Shown in pieces: positions 38,571 through 49,990 of a stretch of 64,000 nucleotides of DNA. This DNA is from Trochalopteron elliotii. Taxonomy: Eukaryota > Chordata > Aves > Passeriformes > Leiothrichidae. The translations under genes were made by a program, and so were the position numbers. Position 1 is the first letter of the stretch, and each line of letters opens with the position of its first letter. The notes below the pieces were generated by a model. That model saw only the letters and a program-made list of their open reading frames with translations. It was not told the DNA's origin and did no database searches. The stretch covers positions 1,116,465-1,180,464 of the forward strand of contig JANPWX010000073.1 of NCBI GenBank assembly GCA_024734555.1. The letters are read 5' to 3'.

Positions 38571-40548
38571 CCTCAAATCAGGGTCTTACTGGTGTAAAAG
38601 CAGACATGCACATCATTTTGCCTGACACCCTGGGGCTTGTAGCTGGCACTTTTGTAACTAATAGGATAAACTTCTGCTGTTTGAAATAGAAAAGGAAGAT
38701 TTTTTGATCAGCTCCTTTAAGGCTATATATTGATACATGCAGACAAAATTGGGCCAGACCTGGTAGTGTGTGTTCCCCCACCTAGGAAGCTGCCCAAAAC
38801 TTCACAGGACCAGACCAGTCCTAAATGATGTGCAAGCTCCCAGCTTGCTGAAGGCCATCTTGCAGAATTGCACTGTGATGGTAGATCCCTACAACTTGAA
38901 GGAGGGAGCACGATCACCTGCAGAGGGATTGTGACAGGCATCTCTGAGGACAAGGCTAAAAAGATGCCACTGAGCACAGGCCCCGTGACCAAATATTCAT
39001 GAGGAAGCACAAAGGGAGGTGCACCTGAAGGCCTGGAAGCCTCCCCTGCTGGCCGTGCCCAACCTCATGTATCAGTCAGGGAGAAGAGGCTGCACAGCCC
39101 CATTTTAAAGGGCAGCATAGTACCTGTGCTCCCAGGGAAGGCTTGGGAAGAAATCAGTTATGGATTTCTTTTAAGAAACAAGTAAAAGAAAAAAGAAAGT
39201 ATTTATTTTAGTTGCATGTTAATTGCAGTGTTAATTTAAACAATTAATGTTAGCTTTCGGCAAGAAACTCTAGTGGCTCCGTATTTAAAATGCACCTTTA
39301 TTACAACAGCTCTCCAAAATAAATCATATTCTCTTCTATTTAGGCTCTCCTGTTGTGCTTCTCTCCTTGGCAGCCAAGTCTCACACCTCTGCTGCACCAC
39401 CCCAGGCATGTCACTTACGCAGAGATCTAGCGTGTAGGACTGTGGCTCTTATCAGGACTTTTTCTGAGAGGAATTAAAACTGACTCTGGCCCTTTACCCC
39501 TTTCCCAAAGACAGGTCTTTTTGGTAAGAGAGGTTTCCCAAATGCCAAACCTGATGGCTCACAATTTATGAAAGATTTGTAGATCACTGCAATGTTTTGT
39601 CCATTTTGTGTTTTCAGAAATGTGGTGGGTGGGGCCATTGTGCCCTTTCACAGCACTCTCCTGCTAGCTCTCCTTCAAAAGCTAGTGGGGGATTGTGATG
39701 AGAGGTGAGTCAAGCATAGGTATTCTTTGAATAAACAGCTTGTGAAGACGACTTGAAGAGTTATGAGGGGGAGGAGGGTTCACAAACCAAACCTGTAATG
39801 AAGAGACTTCCCAATCAAAATGTGATCAAAGAGGCTGCTGCCTTCTCTCAGCCTACTCCTTTCCATCTGAAACAGCTGATGAATGGTTATGTTGTGTTTG
39901 CAATTACAGTTCTCTGAAAGTGATAAATTATTGCGATTATTCCTAAATACAGGACTTTTACATGTATAATTAATACATAGAAGAGAATATCTGATAAGTG
40001 GTAGGCCACGTTCCAGTTCCATTTACACCATAATAGATCTGGAGTAGCTCCAGCTGTCCCTGTTCATGGAAAGCGGCTGTTAAATTGGGCTTGCACACTT
40101 GGAATACCTTGCAGAAGTCTTCCATGTCAAAGCAACAGAGAATGCAGTACAGCTTGTGCATTTAGCCCCCACATCCAAAAATCTCAATTCTAAGATCTCT
40201 CTATCCTGATAATTGTCTGACAACCTTCTGAAGTGATAAGAGAGGACTTGTCTCTCACTGGTGTGTCCAGTAGCAAGTCCTACCTTGCCAGCTTTAGGCT
40301 TGGAGTGACGCCTAGCCCTGAATTCACCTTATTGCAATGAGAAAAGTGTATGAAGCATGTACCAAATCACCAGCTGCTTGTGCCAAAGGACAAGATGTAC
40401 AGCCTCTGCCACAAGAACCTGCTTTTCTCCTGCTGTCTGTCGGCGCTGAGGAAAAGCCAGTTCTGCATTTCTTCCAGTTGAATGCTTTCCTAGAGCACAA
40501 ATGCTGTGCTCAGACCTCAAAGTCTGTGATGTAAGGCTGGCACTCACA
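38571..40548. other. Unique non-coding sequence; AT-rich part at 39170-39345
   Basis: No gene or repeat family is recognised. The part at 39170-39345 has clustered TTAATT cores ('gttaattgcagtgttaattt' near 39219) and might be regulatory. Frames of up to 95 codons show no domain. Confidence 0.4.
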
Positions 40549-40605
40549 GAAAAAAAAAAACCCACAAAAAAAAAACCACCAAAAAAAACCCCACCAAAAA
40601 ACTAA
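40549..40605. repeat. A-rich low-complexity tract with C interruptions
   Basis: Successive runs of eight to eleven A residues are separated by short C-containing spacers (cccac, ccacc, ccccacc). No transposon body was recognised next to it, so it is listed as simple low-complexity DNA. Confidence 0.85.
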
Positions 40606-42067
40606 CAACCCATCTCTAGACACAGAGTCAGCATAAGAATAAGAAAAAGAAACTGTACAGTAATATAGTTTCCTGACATGGTTACCCATTAATGCCAGCT
40701 TTAAAGGTTAATGCAATTTAACTCGCTCTCGGCTATTACTCTGAAATAACATGCCAAAGCCTTCTCTATAAGCAGATAACAGATAAGGATGCTTTATGAT
40801 AAACACCCACAATAAAGCTGCAGAACTTCACAGTGTTATGCTTGCAAGAGTGGCAGATTTGCCTTTATTTGTGCATGTGTGTGTATGGAGGAAAGCAGAG
40901 AGTAGAGGAGAGAAGAGAGCTGGAAGAAGAATTCTTGGCTCTTAGACTATCAGATAGCTTGATAAATCTGTCTTGTGTGTGTTCCTTCTTGCCAATACAA
41001 TGGAAATGAATTGACATATCACATGTCTGCTGCAAGTTAAGCTTCCTTCTGCACTGGCAGAAACAAAGGTGCTGCTCTACAACCCACACATGCGAATATT
41101 TGTTGGGTTTTATTTATATATTTGTCTTTTTACAAGGCAAAACCCATCAACTTTACTGTATAGCAGCAAAATGTAGAGCTTTATCTATTCCTCCACCTTC
41201 TGTTTTAAAGTTCTGCAAAATGCTTCAATGTTGAAGTTCTTCTTCAACATAATAACTAAAAGAAAAAGCATAATCACATTTCACTACAGAAAGTAGTGAG
41301 GCAACTTAGTGCAGGACTTACTTCATCTCTTTGTGGAATACACAGAAAATACATAAGCATACACTGCCTGGGGATTATTGTAACATCTCATTAATATTCT
41401 TAAGGCACTCCAAGATCTTCCATTATATTCTTTAGCAGGTTAAAGGACAGTATTTGCATGTCTATAGGACAGTGAAATATTTTTATTAAAAAATATTAGC
41501 CTTAAAATTTTAGGACTCAAAAAAGACACTGTGGGTTTTGTATGTCAAGCACATGCGTATCCAACACGCACACACATGCACACCCAACCATGAGGGGAGT
41601 GCTAATTCTTAAATTACTGTGCTAAAAGCACTGCACCCTGGAGGGGCAATCCATGAGTTCTGGTGCAGAGGGCCTGTCCAGCGGTTAGGAGACAAATCCA
41701 AACATCCTGCCTTGCTTGCACACACGTCCCCCCCTGGCCGCTGTGATGCTGTCAGTCCTGCTTTGGCCAAAACACTGGCATTAGCAGGCAGTGTCAGAGG
41801 CTTGGTGTGAAGCTGAGAGGTCGCGCAAAGCTAGAGCGCTGTGATTTTGTACAGATGTGCCTTGCCTCAGCTCTCTGACTTTCCATTATTCCTTTGAATT
41901 ACCTTTTCTACAAAGCTGATTATGTCTTTACGTTTGCAGGGCACTTGGTTTTCTTTTTTTTTTCCCCTCCCTCCAGAATTGTCTGTTGTTCCTCAGGATG
42001 CTTTCATTTTTTTCTTTTCAGCATCTCCCTTTTTTGCTTCACATTTTCTTTGCCTTTTTGCTGGAAT
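40606..42067. other. Unique non-coding sequence with a small perfect hairpin
   Basis: A perfect 9-bp inverted repeat (atgttgaag / cttcaacat) with a 5-base loop lies at 41228-41250. The stretch 40640-40850 is AT-rich, non-repetitive and holds GATA-type and homeodomain-type cores ('agataacagataagg' near 40774). No gene is recognised. Confidence 0.4.
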
Positions 42068-42590
42068 ATGACATTGCCTTGAAAAGGATTAATGTGATTC
42101 TGGGATATATCAGGCAAGGATATTTTCAGAAAGGGAAGTATTTTAGTAGTACATGTGATATGAGGGACAGAGGAGGCCTCACTTAAAATATTGCGGCCAA
42201 TTTGGGTCACTTCTGGTCAAAAAAGGGAAAATGATGTATGGAGAAGAGTTGTGAGGATGTGAGGGGAAGTGACAGACCTTTAGAAAGTGTGTGTGGGAGG
42301 CTCAGATAGACTTGCAAAAGAAAGATGAGAAAGAGTGAGGTTTTTCTTCATAAATGCACTCTTTGTAAATACCAGGATGGAGAATTGTTTCAGCTGAAGT
42401 AAAGCAGTGCTAAAAGATCAGATGAGTATAAATTAGCTGGGAAATCAGGAGAAGGTTTCTAGACTTCAAAGGAATGAAGTTCTGGTCTTCCATACAGGAT
42501 AACAAGGGCAAGGAACTTAAATAATTAAAAAGTAGAGCTTGCTGGGTTCATAGAAGGAATTACACTGCATTTATATTTTAATTAATTAAT
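42068..42590 (+). mobile_element. Decayed L3/CR1-like LINE, 3'-end copy 3
   Basis: The plus strand carries 'gattctgggatatatcaggc', a degenerate 'gaggcctcacttaaaatatt' block (element type: tgagacctcacctggaatactg), and 'atttgggtcacttctggtc'. Then follow 'ttgtaaataccaggatgga', 'agaaggtttctagacttcaa' and 'ggaatgaagttctggtcttc'. This order is the 3' portion of an L3-like ORF2 and 3' UTR. The sequence has many indels and no open frame. The 3' end is vague and runs into AT-rich sequence (ttaattaattaattt near 42580). Confidence 0.8.
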
Positions 42591-45500
42591 TTCATGCTTC
42601 AGAGCTCCCACTGACCACTACTGGGTTAAAAAAGGAAGTTCCTTCATTTCCCAGTTCTTTATTCTCTCAGATGTGTATGTAATGATGGGAGGAATGAGGA
42701 GTGGGGAGAGGGCAAATTGATCTTCCTTTGAAGCATTAAATTACCCAAACAAGAAATTATCCAAGGCTAAAGACAGAATAGTCGGTGGGTTATGCTGGTT
42801 CTCCTAGTGGTACTGCCTGACTGATGTGTCTTGAATTAAAAGCATTGATTGTATGTGGCATTGGGAAAGATTTTCTTCTGGACTGAGGAGCAAGGATTGT
42901 TTAGAGTGACTGCCCCCCTGGTCTTCATAGCCATGTGGAGCATGATGCACTCTCAAGAAGTATCAGAATGTGCCAACCTGCCTGCAATTGCAAGAGTCCC
43001 AAAGCCCTTCATCCTTCCCATTGTCTTGGCTGGACATGTTATAATCACTGCAGTATTTTCTCTTTTGCAGCAAGCGCTGTGAGGTTTCAGTGTTTTCTGA
43101 CTTAGAATGGGAATGGGGATTGAAGCAGAAGTTATGGATGTTTTTCAATTAAAGTCTCTTCCATTGTTGTCTGTAGTATTTGGAGGCTGGAATTGATAAC
43201 CCATACGGCTGCCTTCTGTTCAATGTCTGCTCTGTGAATGTTTTCTCTCCCCCTTATTTTTGCAACTACCTTTGAATTATTTCAGTTATTTCCATGTGCT
43301 TTTATACTTGCTCCCCTTTCTTTTTCCTGCTTTGCTGACCTTCCACTTTTGATTTCTTCACCCATTCCCTGTTAATCTTGTCTTGTTCTGATGCTCCTAC
43401 TTCCCTCCTCCTGCCTGTCAGCCCTTTCTCTAGAGTGTCTTTGTTGCAGCTAAAACAGCTCCTGGCACTCGGTAGAAAGAAAAAAGGCATAAACTTAATT
43501 TCCCTTCTTTTTCTCATCCCTGTGGAATAAGCCTTTTAATGCATACTGAGTTGGGGCTTGCCACAGCACTGCCACATCATTCCTTTGGCCCTCACATCTG
43601 TCTGGGCAGTTCTGAAATGGGGAAGCAAGAATCTTTGTGCATGTGTTCTGGATAATGACAGGTATCAGACAGAGAAGACTCTGGATCTCCTGCTTGATGT
43701 TCTTATGCCAAGAAGTTCTGATGACTCGCAGCAGGCTGATATCATATTTATTCCTCTCACATGCCTGCCAAGGTGGTGAAGCTGTGGGCTTAGATATACC
43801 AACCTCCTGATGATGCTCATCGACTCTGCTTTTCCATGCTAGCCTTTTATTCCAGGGAATAAATCCTTCTTCTGTAGTGCTTTCTCTGGAAAGCAGCAGT
43901 GAAGACATATCCAATGGAGCTGCTGGCTATCTTGGCTAAATACCTTATCAGTAGAGGCAGTTCTGAATTATTCCACACAAATCTTTCTATTACATTCCAT
44001 GGGAAGTTTTGAGTTACTAGACACCAGATATTTTTCTTGTCATGAACAGATTTCAATGAAACTTCTGTTTAGAAAATTTTCTCAGGAAAGGAAAGAGCCC
44101 TGCTGCAGAATATGTATTAATCAACTGCTCATTTTATGAGAGAGAGACAACTTCAGGTCTCCGTTCTTCACATTTGGGACCAAGGACTCAAATGTTTTGT
44201 GAACTACATCTCACAGAATTTCTTCAGTTATAGTATTGTCTTTTAGGAGCTAAGCTCTTACTCAGATTGACAAAATACATCATATGGCAAGAAATTAAAG
44301 ATGTTGTACTTCACAGGCATCTACTTTACCTATTGATGTGTATATGTTGTGTCGAAAACAGTACTGAGGAAAGAATGAGTGAGAATGAGCACATACTACT
44401 TGGACAAGAGGGAAAATTAAAATAAGAGAAAAAAAAGCACTTTAGCTCATACAATGCCAAGGCTTAGCAGCATAACATCCAGTAAAAGGACATGAAAATT
44501 CAAAACCAGGTTTTGATGGGAAACCCATAAGAGCTGTTAGAGATGGAAGTGAGTGAAGGTGAGTTAAAGAGGCTGCATCAAAGTAGAGCCTTCATTCCTT
44601 GATAGAAAATACCTCCTTTCATCAGCAAAATCTGAAAGAAACAAGCAGGTAAAACACAGACTTCAGCGTACCTGAAGTAAGTAGGGTCCTATATCTAGTT
44701 TCACCAATCCATCCTTTCCATTTTTGCAAGCAATAATTTCAGCCCTGTGAGAGACTGTCTGCTTCAGGAAAGCTGTTTCAAGAGATTTTATCTAATTTAA
44801 GCAACCAGAGGAGAAATGCCCTGTGAGATCCCACATTGCATGCAGCAGGAGCCTTGGAGCTACTCAGCTAAAACTGTTCAATTCAGCAGCCAAAGAACTG
44901 GGTAAGAAACTCATACCATCCTGCAGGGTGATGGTTCATTAGGAGGTTTTTGAGCTGGCCCAACTTCACATGTGCAAATAAGCAAGAAGTGAGTCAATGC
45001 ATGATTTCTCAGAGCTCCTGCTCAGCAGGTTCCAGCTCTGGCTATGGAGTGAGAAATGCCCTCCTGTTTTTTGTATTGCTGGGAGGCAGCGTATTCTCAG
45101 TGGGACTCCAGACCTAACAAGACAGCCCCAAGCAATGTCTGGGGAACAGGCAAGTGCAGACAATGCACTTAGTTCTGCAGTCAGCTGGAGAAGGGACAAA
45201 ACCACAGTAATATCTGTCCCTTCTCCTAAACGTTTATGCCTTCGAATGTCAATGTGGCTGCTGAGCCTTCATCTTGCTCATCCCTCAGGCTATAGCAGCC
45301 ACCCCTCCAGAGACTTTTTAAAGAATTGAGTGATTTCTTAGGGTTGTTCTGAAGCAGATTGATTTAACTCCTTTCTGCCTGAAACTGAAACTCTCTTAAT
45401 TGATGAAGCAGCAGGAAAAATGTCAGGTCAACAAAAAATTCTGACATTCTCCATCTGCCCAATGCCAAATGAACAAAAGCAATGACAAGAAAACAAATGT

Positions 45501-46510
45501 CAGACATATAACCCATTCCACCATATTTCTGTCCCTTCATCAGGCCTTTTTTCTGTGTAATGTCATGAATGAGAAGAGAAAATATTATGGAGGAGCTAGA
45601 GCACAGAAAGTCAGAGGAGGGTAGGCATCATGACAGGTGAGAGTCAAGACAGAGAGACTTTTAGAGATCTTATCTTAGTATTTTTTAAAGACCCTGGCTT
45701 AGTTTGACTCTACTTTTTGTGACAATTTCATACCTTTTCTCTAATGACTGCTCTCTCTTCCTCTAAATCCTACTGATGACAGGACACCACATACTGAATT
45801 TCCACTGAAAATCAGGAGCTGAAAGCCCTAGTGAATGATCTTGGGGATTGTTCTCTCAATATAACTTTTCTTCTCTTGCATGGCCTCAGGTGAATTAATT
45901 TTTTTTTTAAGTCCTAGAAATTGCCTGCTTAGAGACTTGTAGCTTCCAGCCACCAAAGTCCCGTGTGGCTCTTCTTAATTGTCCATATAAATTGCTTTCT
46001 ATTTTGGACACCATGACTATCTCAACAGCATCTGCTTCTCCCTTCTGGGCATCACCAACTGTGCATGATATTGTCCCCAAAGAGGCCAGGTAGAACTCTT
46101 TCCCATTGTTGAAAAAAATAAAGAAATAAAAGAATTTACACAAAGGACAAGCTGGTGCCCCACCGCACTAGGCAGGTAAAAATGCAATAGGGTCTGGTAT
46201 TATGCCAAAAGAAAGAAGATGCCAAGCTGGGCTAAGTCTGTTCATAGCCACCTTCCAGACAGAGTGAGAATCATCATGCTCAACAGAATTTTTCACCAGG
46301 AGCTTTTTCAGTGCATTGCTTTGCAGCAGTGACTCTGTACCAGACACAGAGAGAAAATGAATGCATGTATAGCTGAAACTGTGAGAGGATTCCAAAGGAT
46401 GGCTACGGGACACTTATCTTCTTCAGCTCTGTTCTAATAACTTCCACTCTGCAATCTCAAAGCACATTTGCAATTGACGTTGTCTAGTCCAGGGTCTGTT
46501 GCATGGAAGA
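42591..46510. other. Unique non-coding sequence, nothing recognised
   Basis: No repeat family, RNA gene or supported exon is visible. The longest frames (139 codons at 43495-43914 -, 110 codons at 44997-45329 +) lack domains and are chance-length. Confidence 0.42.
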
Positions 46511-46514
46511 ATTG

Positions 46515-46625
46515 GTTATTGTTCACTTTATTTTACTGATGAAGAAAATGAAGCAGAGAGAGGGAGATTAAGTGATGGTTTTGATATCTCATGCAAGTCA
46601 ACAGCAAAGCCAAGAACACTACTGA
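46515..46625 (-). mobile_element. MIR SINE fragment
   Basis: The plus strand reads 'tttactgatgaagaaaatga', then 'agcagagagagggagatta', 'agtgatggttttgatat' and 'agtcaacagcaaagccaa'. This follows the reverse complement of the MIR core and 3' region, which typically runs 'ttacagatgaggaaactgag', 'gcacagagaggttaagt', 'ggtcacacagc', 'agtcagtggcagagc'. The element is therefore on the minus strand. It is short and diverged, as expected of MIR relics in a sauropsid. It is non-coding. Confidence 0.65.
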
Positions 46626-48130
46626 CACTTTGACTTTCAAATTAAGCACAGTACCTCCTTTCCTAAAGGAAAGTCTACCAGGGAGTTTTGAATAGACAAG
46701 AGTGATTCAAGAGTAGTTGAAAATGTCCTGAGCACACTTGCCACCATCAGGGTGCACCATCAAATGCACCCTAGGACTAGGTCTGCACTGGTAGAGGACT
46801 AACTTACAGTGGACTCATGTGAACCAGAGTCTTCTGTGAGTGAAGACAGAAAAATTTGGATTAGCAAACACATAGTCAAAAACATTTCTTCTTATTTTCT
46901 TTATTGTAGACAGGTCTCTGAGAAAACGCTTCTCTTACATCTATTTCTGGGAAATGCTGGGCATCTCAGAAGGTGTCCTACTCCAAAACTGAGTAGCCCC
47001 AAGTCCTTCTCTTCTGTCTGCCAGCCTGACCTTTTTTTAGGAAATATGGCAAAAGCTTTGCCCAACTGATACGGCTGCAGGCATGAAAAGGAAGAGTGAA
47101 AAGCTGCCAGACACAGTGCCAATCTTATTATTATGAGTCAAAGCTGCATTTTCTGCTCGGCATATAATTGTGCTTTGGACTAGATGGGTATAAATTGAAG
47201 ATTGGCTAGAGCATAAATGTTCATTAGCTTGAAACTAAAACAAAGCTAAATTATCAGAGTCAGGGAGGGACTGTTTTCCTAAGCACTGTGTTGGCAGTGC
47301 CATCTGAGTGCCTCTGCATTATGCTGTTTTCATGTCCCTGTTTGGAAGGAAAAGATAAAAAAAGATGTGGCATTGGAGGAAAGAGGGGCTTAAAAGAGTG
47401 TGCTGATTTTCTTTTCATTGGTCACTCTGTTGTCTCCCTGCACTGTCCCTTGCTATCTTTTCAGGCTCTGAGTGCAAAAAAAATTGCAGAGGTGTCTTTG
47501 GGAGAGGTAGACCACAAGTGCCAGAGAAGGCAAAATCAAGTGATTTGCTGAGAATAACAAAGAGTAGTTGTGTTTGCTGTTTTTCTGCTGAGAGCTCTTC
47601 AAAGTCACTTTTTTTCCCAGTATAGATTGATATTGGCCAAGGAGGTCCTATTTTATTCCCTCACAGCTAGCAGTTACAGCATTGACAGCTTTTCTTTCTC
47701 TATTTCTGACCAGACAGCCTTCTTCTCACAGATACCTAACTTAACTCTCCACATGCAGCATAGATACCCCTGCTCCCTACTTTTGATATATTTCTGGGTT
47801 TTCACATGGCACAAGGTGCAGTCCGTTGTATCCCTTAACCTTGCTATGTTTTCTGTCCATCATGCTGAGAACTTTATTCCTGTTCCTTTTACCCATTCTA
47901 TTACCCTTCCATTGTCTGGCTTGGATCAATCCAGTAGCTGACAGGAGGCCACATTTAGAAAAAAGGATGTTTCTTTCCTCTGTCTCCTATACAGCTTGAA
48001 AATCCACACCCTGGGTGCTGCGTGGTGATCTAAGGCTCTTTTGGAGGTTGTGTTTTTGAAAGCATTGTGTCCTGCAGCTCCTGTGCTCAGCCAGGAATGA
48101 CACTAAATATTACTTGGGATTGCAAAGGGA
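46626..48130. other. Unique non-coding sequence; AT-rich part at 47120-47270
   Basis: No gene is recognised. The 123-codon plus frame at 47570-47941 is hydrophobic and aromatic-rich but has no domain. The 47120-47270 segment is non-repetitive and AT-rich and may be regulatory. Confidence 0.4.
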
Positions 48131-48152
48131 CTCTTCTTTCTTTTCTTTCTTT

Positions 48153-48184
<32 letters not shown>

Positions 48185-48347
48185 TTCTTCCTTCCTTCCT
48201 TCCTTCCTTCCTTCCTTCCTTCCTTCCTTCCTTCCGTCCGTCCGTCCGTCCGTCCGTCCGTCCGTCCGTCCTTCCTTCCGTCCGTCCTTCCGTCCTTCCG
48301 TCCTTCCTTTCTTTTTCTTTCTTCCTTCCTTCCTTCCTTTCTTTCTC
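48131..48347. repeat. Compound tetranucleotide microsatellite TTTC-TTCC-CCGT-TTCC-TTTC
   Basis: About 217 bases of tetranucleotide repeat run in blocks: TTTC (48131-48187), TTCC (about 48188-48234), CCGT (about 48233-48270), mixed TTCC/CCGT (to about 48308), then TTCC and TTTC again to 48347. Each block differs from its neighbour by one base per unit, and the whole is roughly symmetric. The complementary strand is largely purine. It explains the serine/phenylalanine/proline-rich frames on the plus strand and the lysine/glycine/arginine/aspartate-rich frame on the minus strand, none of which is a gene. The CCGT block adds more than a dozen CpG sites. Confidence 0.98.
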
Positions 48348-49615
48348 TGGATACTGTGGATGAGAGTAGCTTTTATGCAGGGTTGGTTATGATGTGTCAT
48401 TTCAACTTCTGTGTCTGTAAGTATAATTTTATAGCATCTAGTTACTTTTGGTATAGGTATTATGACATAATAAATAAATAAAATATTATGACTTAGTGAC
48501 TGCAATGCTGATTCTGTTAACAGGATTATTCTCCCTCTGTTACCTATATTTGTTTAAAGTGGCTTCATTTAACATTTATGTAGGCTTTGGTGTAGAGAAA
48601 CTATGTTAAAACGAGAGTTTGTCCTGAGGGATCCTTACAGTACTAAGAGATACATGTCTATGGAAGCAGATATTGCTAAACACTGATGGGAAAAGATATC
48701 ATCTAGGTCACTTAAAATAATTTTTTACACACTTGTTTTGCAATAAAACTCTTTGAAAGTTAATCTCAGTTTATTCTTTTGCCTCTCTGTTGAAGGCAAA
48801 GAGGTAAAAGCATTACCTGGGCATGGGGTGGAAGATGAATGACATCACATTGATCTGATACAGCTCCAGCAGAGTAAATTGCATTACTCCAGTCACGGTA
48901 CATGAAGGGAGTTAACTTTCTTTGCTCAGTTGACTTCTCTGCTCCACTCCATCAGTGGATTCCAGCCTGAACCTGGCCTTAGTCACCTTCCCTTAAGGTA
49001 AGAGAAAAATTCAGTGCCAGTCTGCAGAGGTGGGAGAAAAAAAAAAAAAACAACCCAACATAAATTGGGAAGTCTTCTTTTCTATTCATCTTTATGTTTA
49101 TTTCTCATTATGTGGCTTCAGGCTTCATCTCATTATTTCTTTGTATTGTGCTTTTCCCATCTGATAAGTTGGTTGATGCTAATAATTATCTGCTACATTC
49201 TGTGTAAAGCTAAGAACCTGCAACATGTCCATGTGAAAATGGCAATTGTTATCACTACAAAATATTTATTTTCTTCTATATGCCTCAGAACAGTTCACCT
49301 TCATGGAAACATGCATTAGTTTGCTGTTTACTACCTTCTCTTGGGATCAAACATTTTTTGAAAGATAAAAGCATGTATATTCACCTCAAGTTTGGATGCT
49401 AACAGGCTGTTGTGCTCTAGGGATTATAATTTGAGGTGGGGAAGGTCACTTGTTCCTGAAAGTGTGAGATCACCCTCTAAGCTCACTCTGTTTTGGGATC
49501 ATGCTTCATATTCCATACCAGTAAGTAAATAACACTTTGGGATATCAAGAAAAATCCAGAAAAAACATAGTCTATATGGCAGCAAAAAAAAAAGAATTAG
49601 GAATACTTAAAATTC
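48348..49615. other. Unique non-coding sequence, nothing recognised
   Basis: Short A tracts lie at about 49038-49051 and 49585-49594. No gene or repeat family is recognised. The 101-codon plus frame at 49014-49319 begins near the A tract and lacks a domain. Confidence 0.42.
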
Positions 49616-49619
49616 AGAG

Positions 49620-49990
49620 TCAGAAATACCCCGGGGAGAAAGACCAGGGAGACAATTGTGGGAGAACTGGTTTTGTTTAACTTAAAAAGGGCAAAACTAA
49701 GAGATTAGCAAAAATCTTTAGGAACATAAAAAGTTGTGGAAAAGACAAAGAGTGGAAGAGATTCCCATGGCCCTGATGGATAGGAAAAAGAAGTAATGGG
49801 TTTAAATTGCAGTAAAGAAGGTTCAGGTAACACAAAGATTGCTGCAGGAGGTTGTGCAGTCTGTCATTAGAAGTCTTTTAGAACACATTAGATAAACAAG
49901 TTTCAGTAATGACATAGGTGTATTTGATTCTGGCCTGAAGTCAGGAAGATGGACTAGATAACCTGTCATGGTCCCTTCCAGTCCTCTGAA
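49620..49990 (+). mobile_element. Decayed L3/CR1-like LINE, 3'-end copy 4
   Basis: The plus strand carries 'aagaagtaatgggtttaaat' followed by 'tgcagtaaagaaggttcagg', then 'gctgcaggaggttgtgcagt' and 'gatggactagataacctgt', ending in 'catggtcccttccagtcct'. This is the 3' end of an L3/CR1-like element (usual form: agaagcaatgggcttaaatt, gcagcaagggaggtt, gactagatgacct, ggtcccttccagtcc). The copy is 5'-truncated, carries indels and encodes nothing. The 5' edge is approximate. Confidence 0.85.

Noticed and set aside
48131..48347. Possible CRISPR-like or minisatellite array
   Set aside because: Units are four bases with no spacers; it is a microsatellite.
48067..48505. Frames of 92-131 codons with Pro-Ser-Val/Arg or Gly-Arg-Lys repeats
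   Set aside because: They are direct translations of the compound tetranucleotide microsatellite and not a repeat-protein gene.
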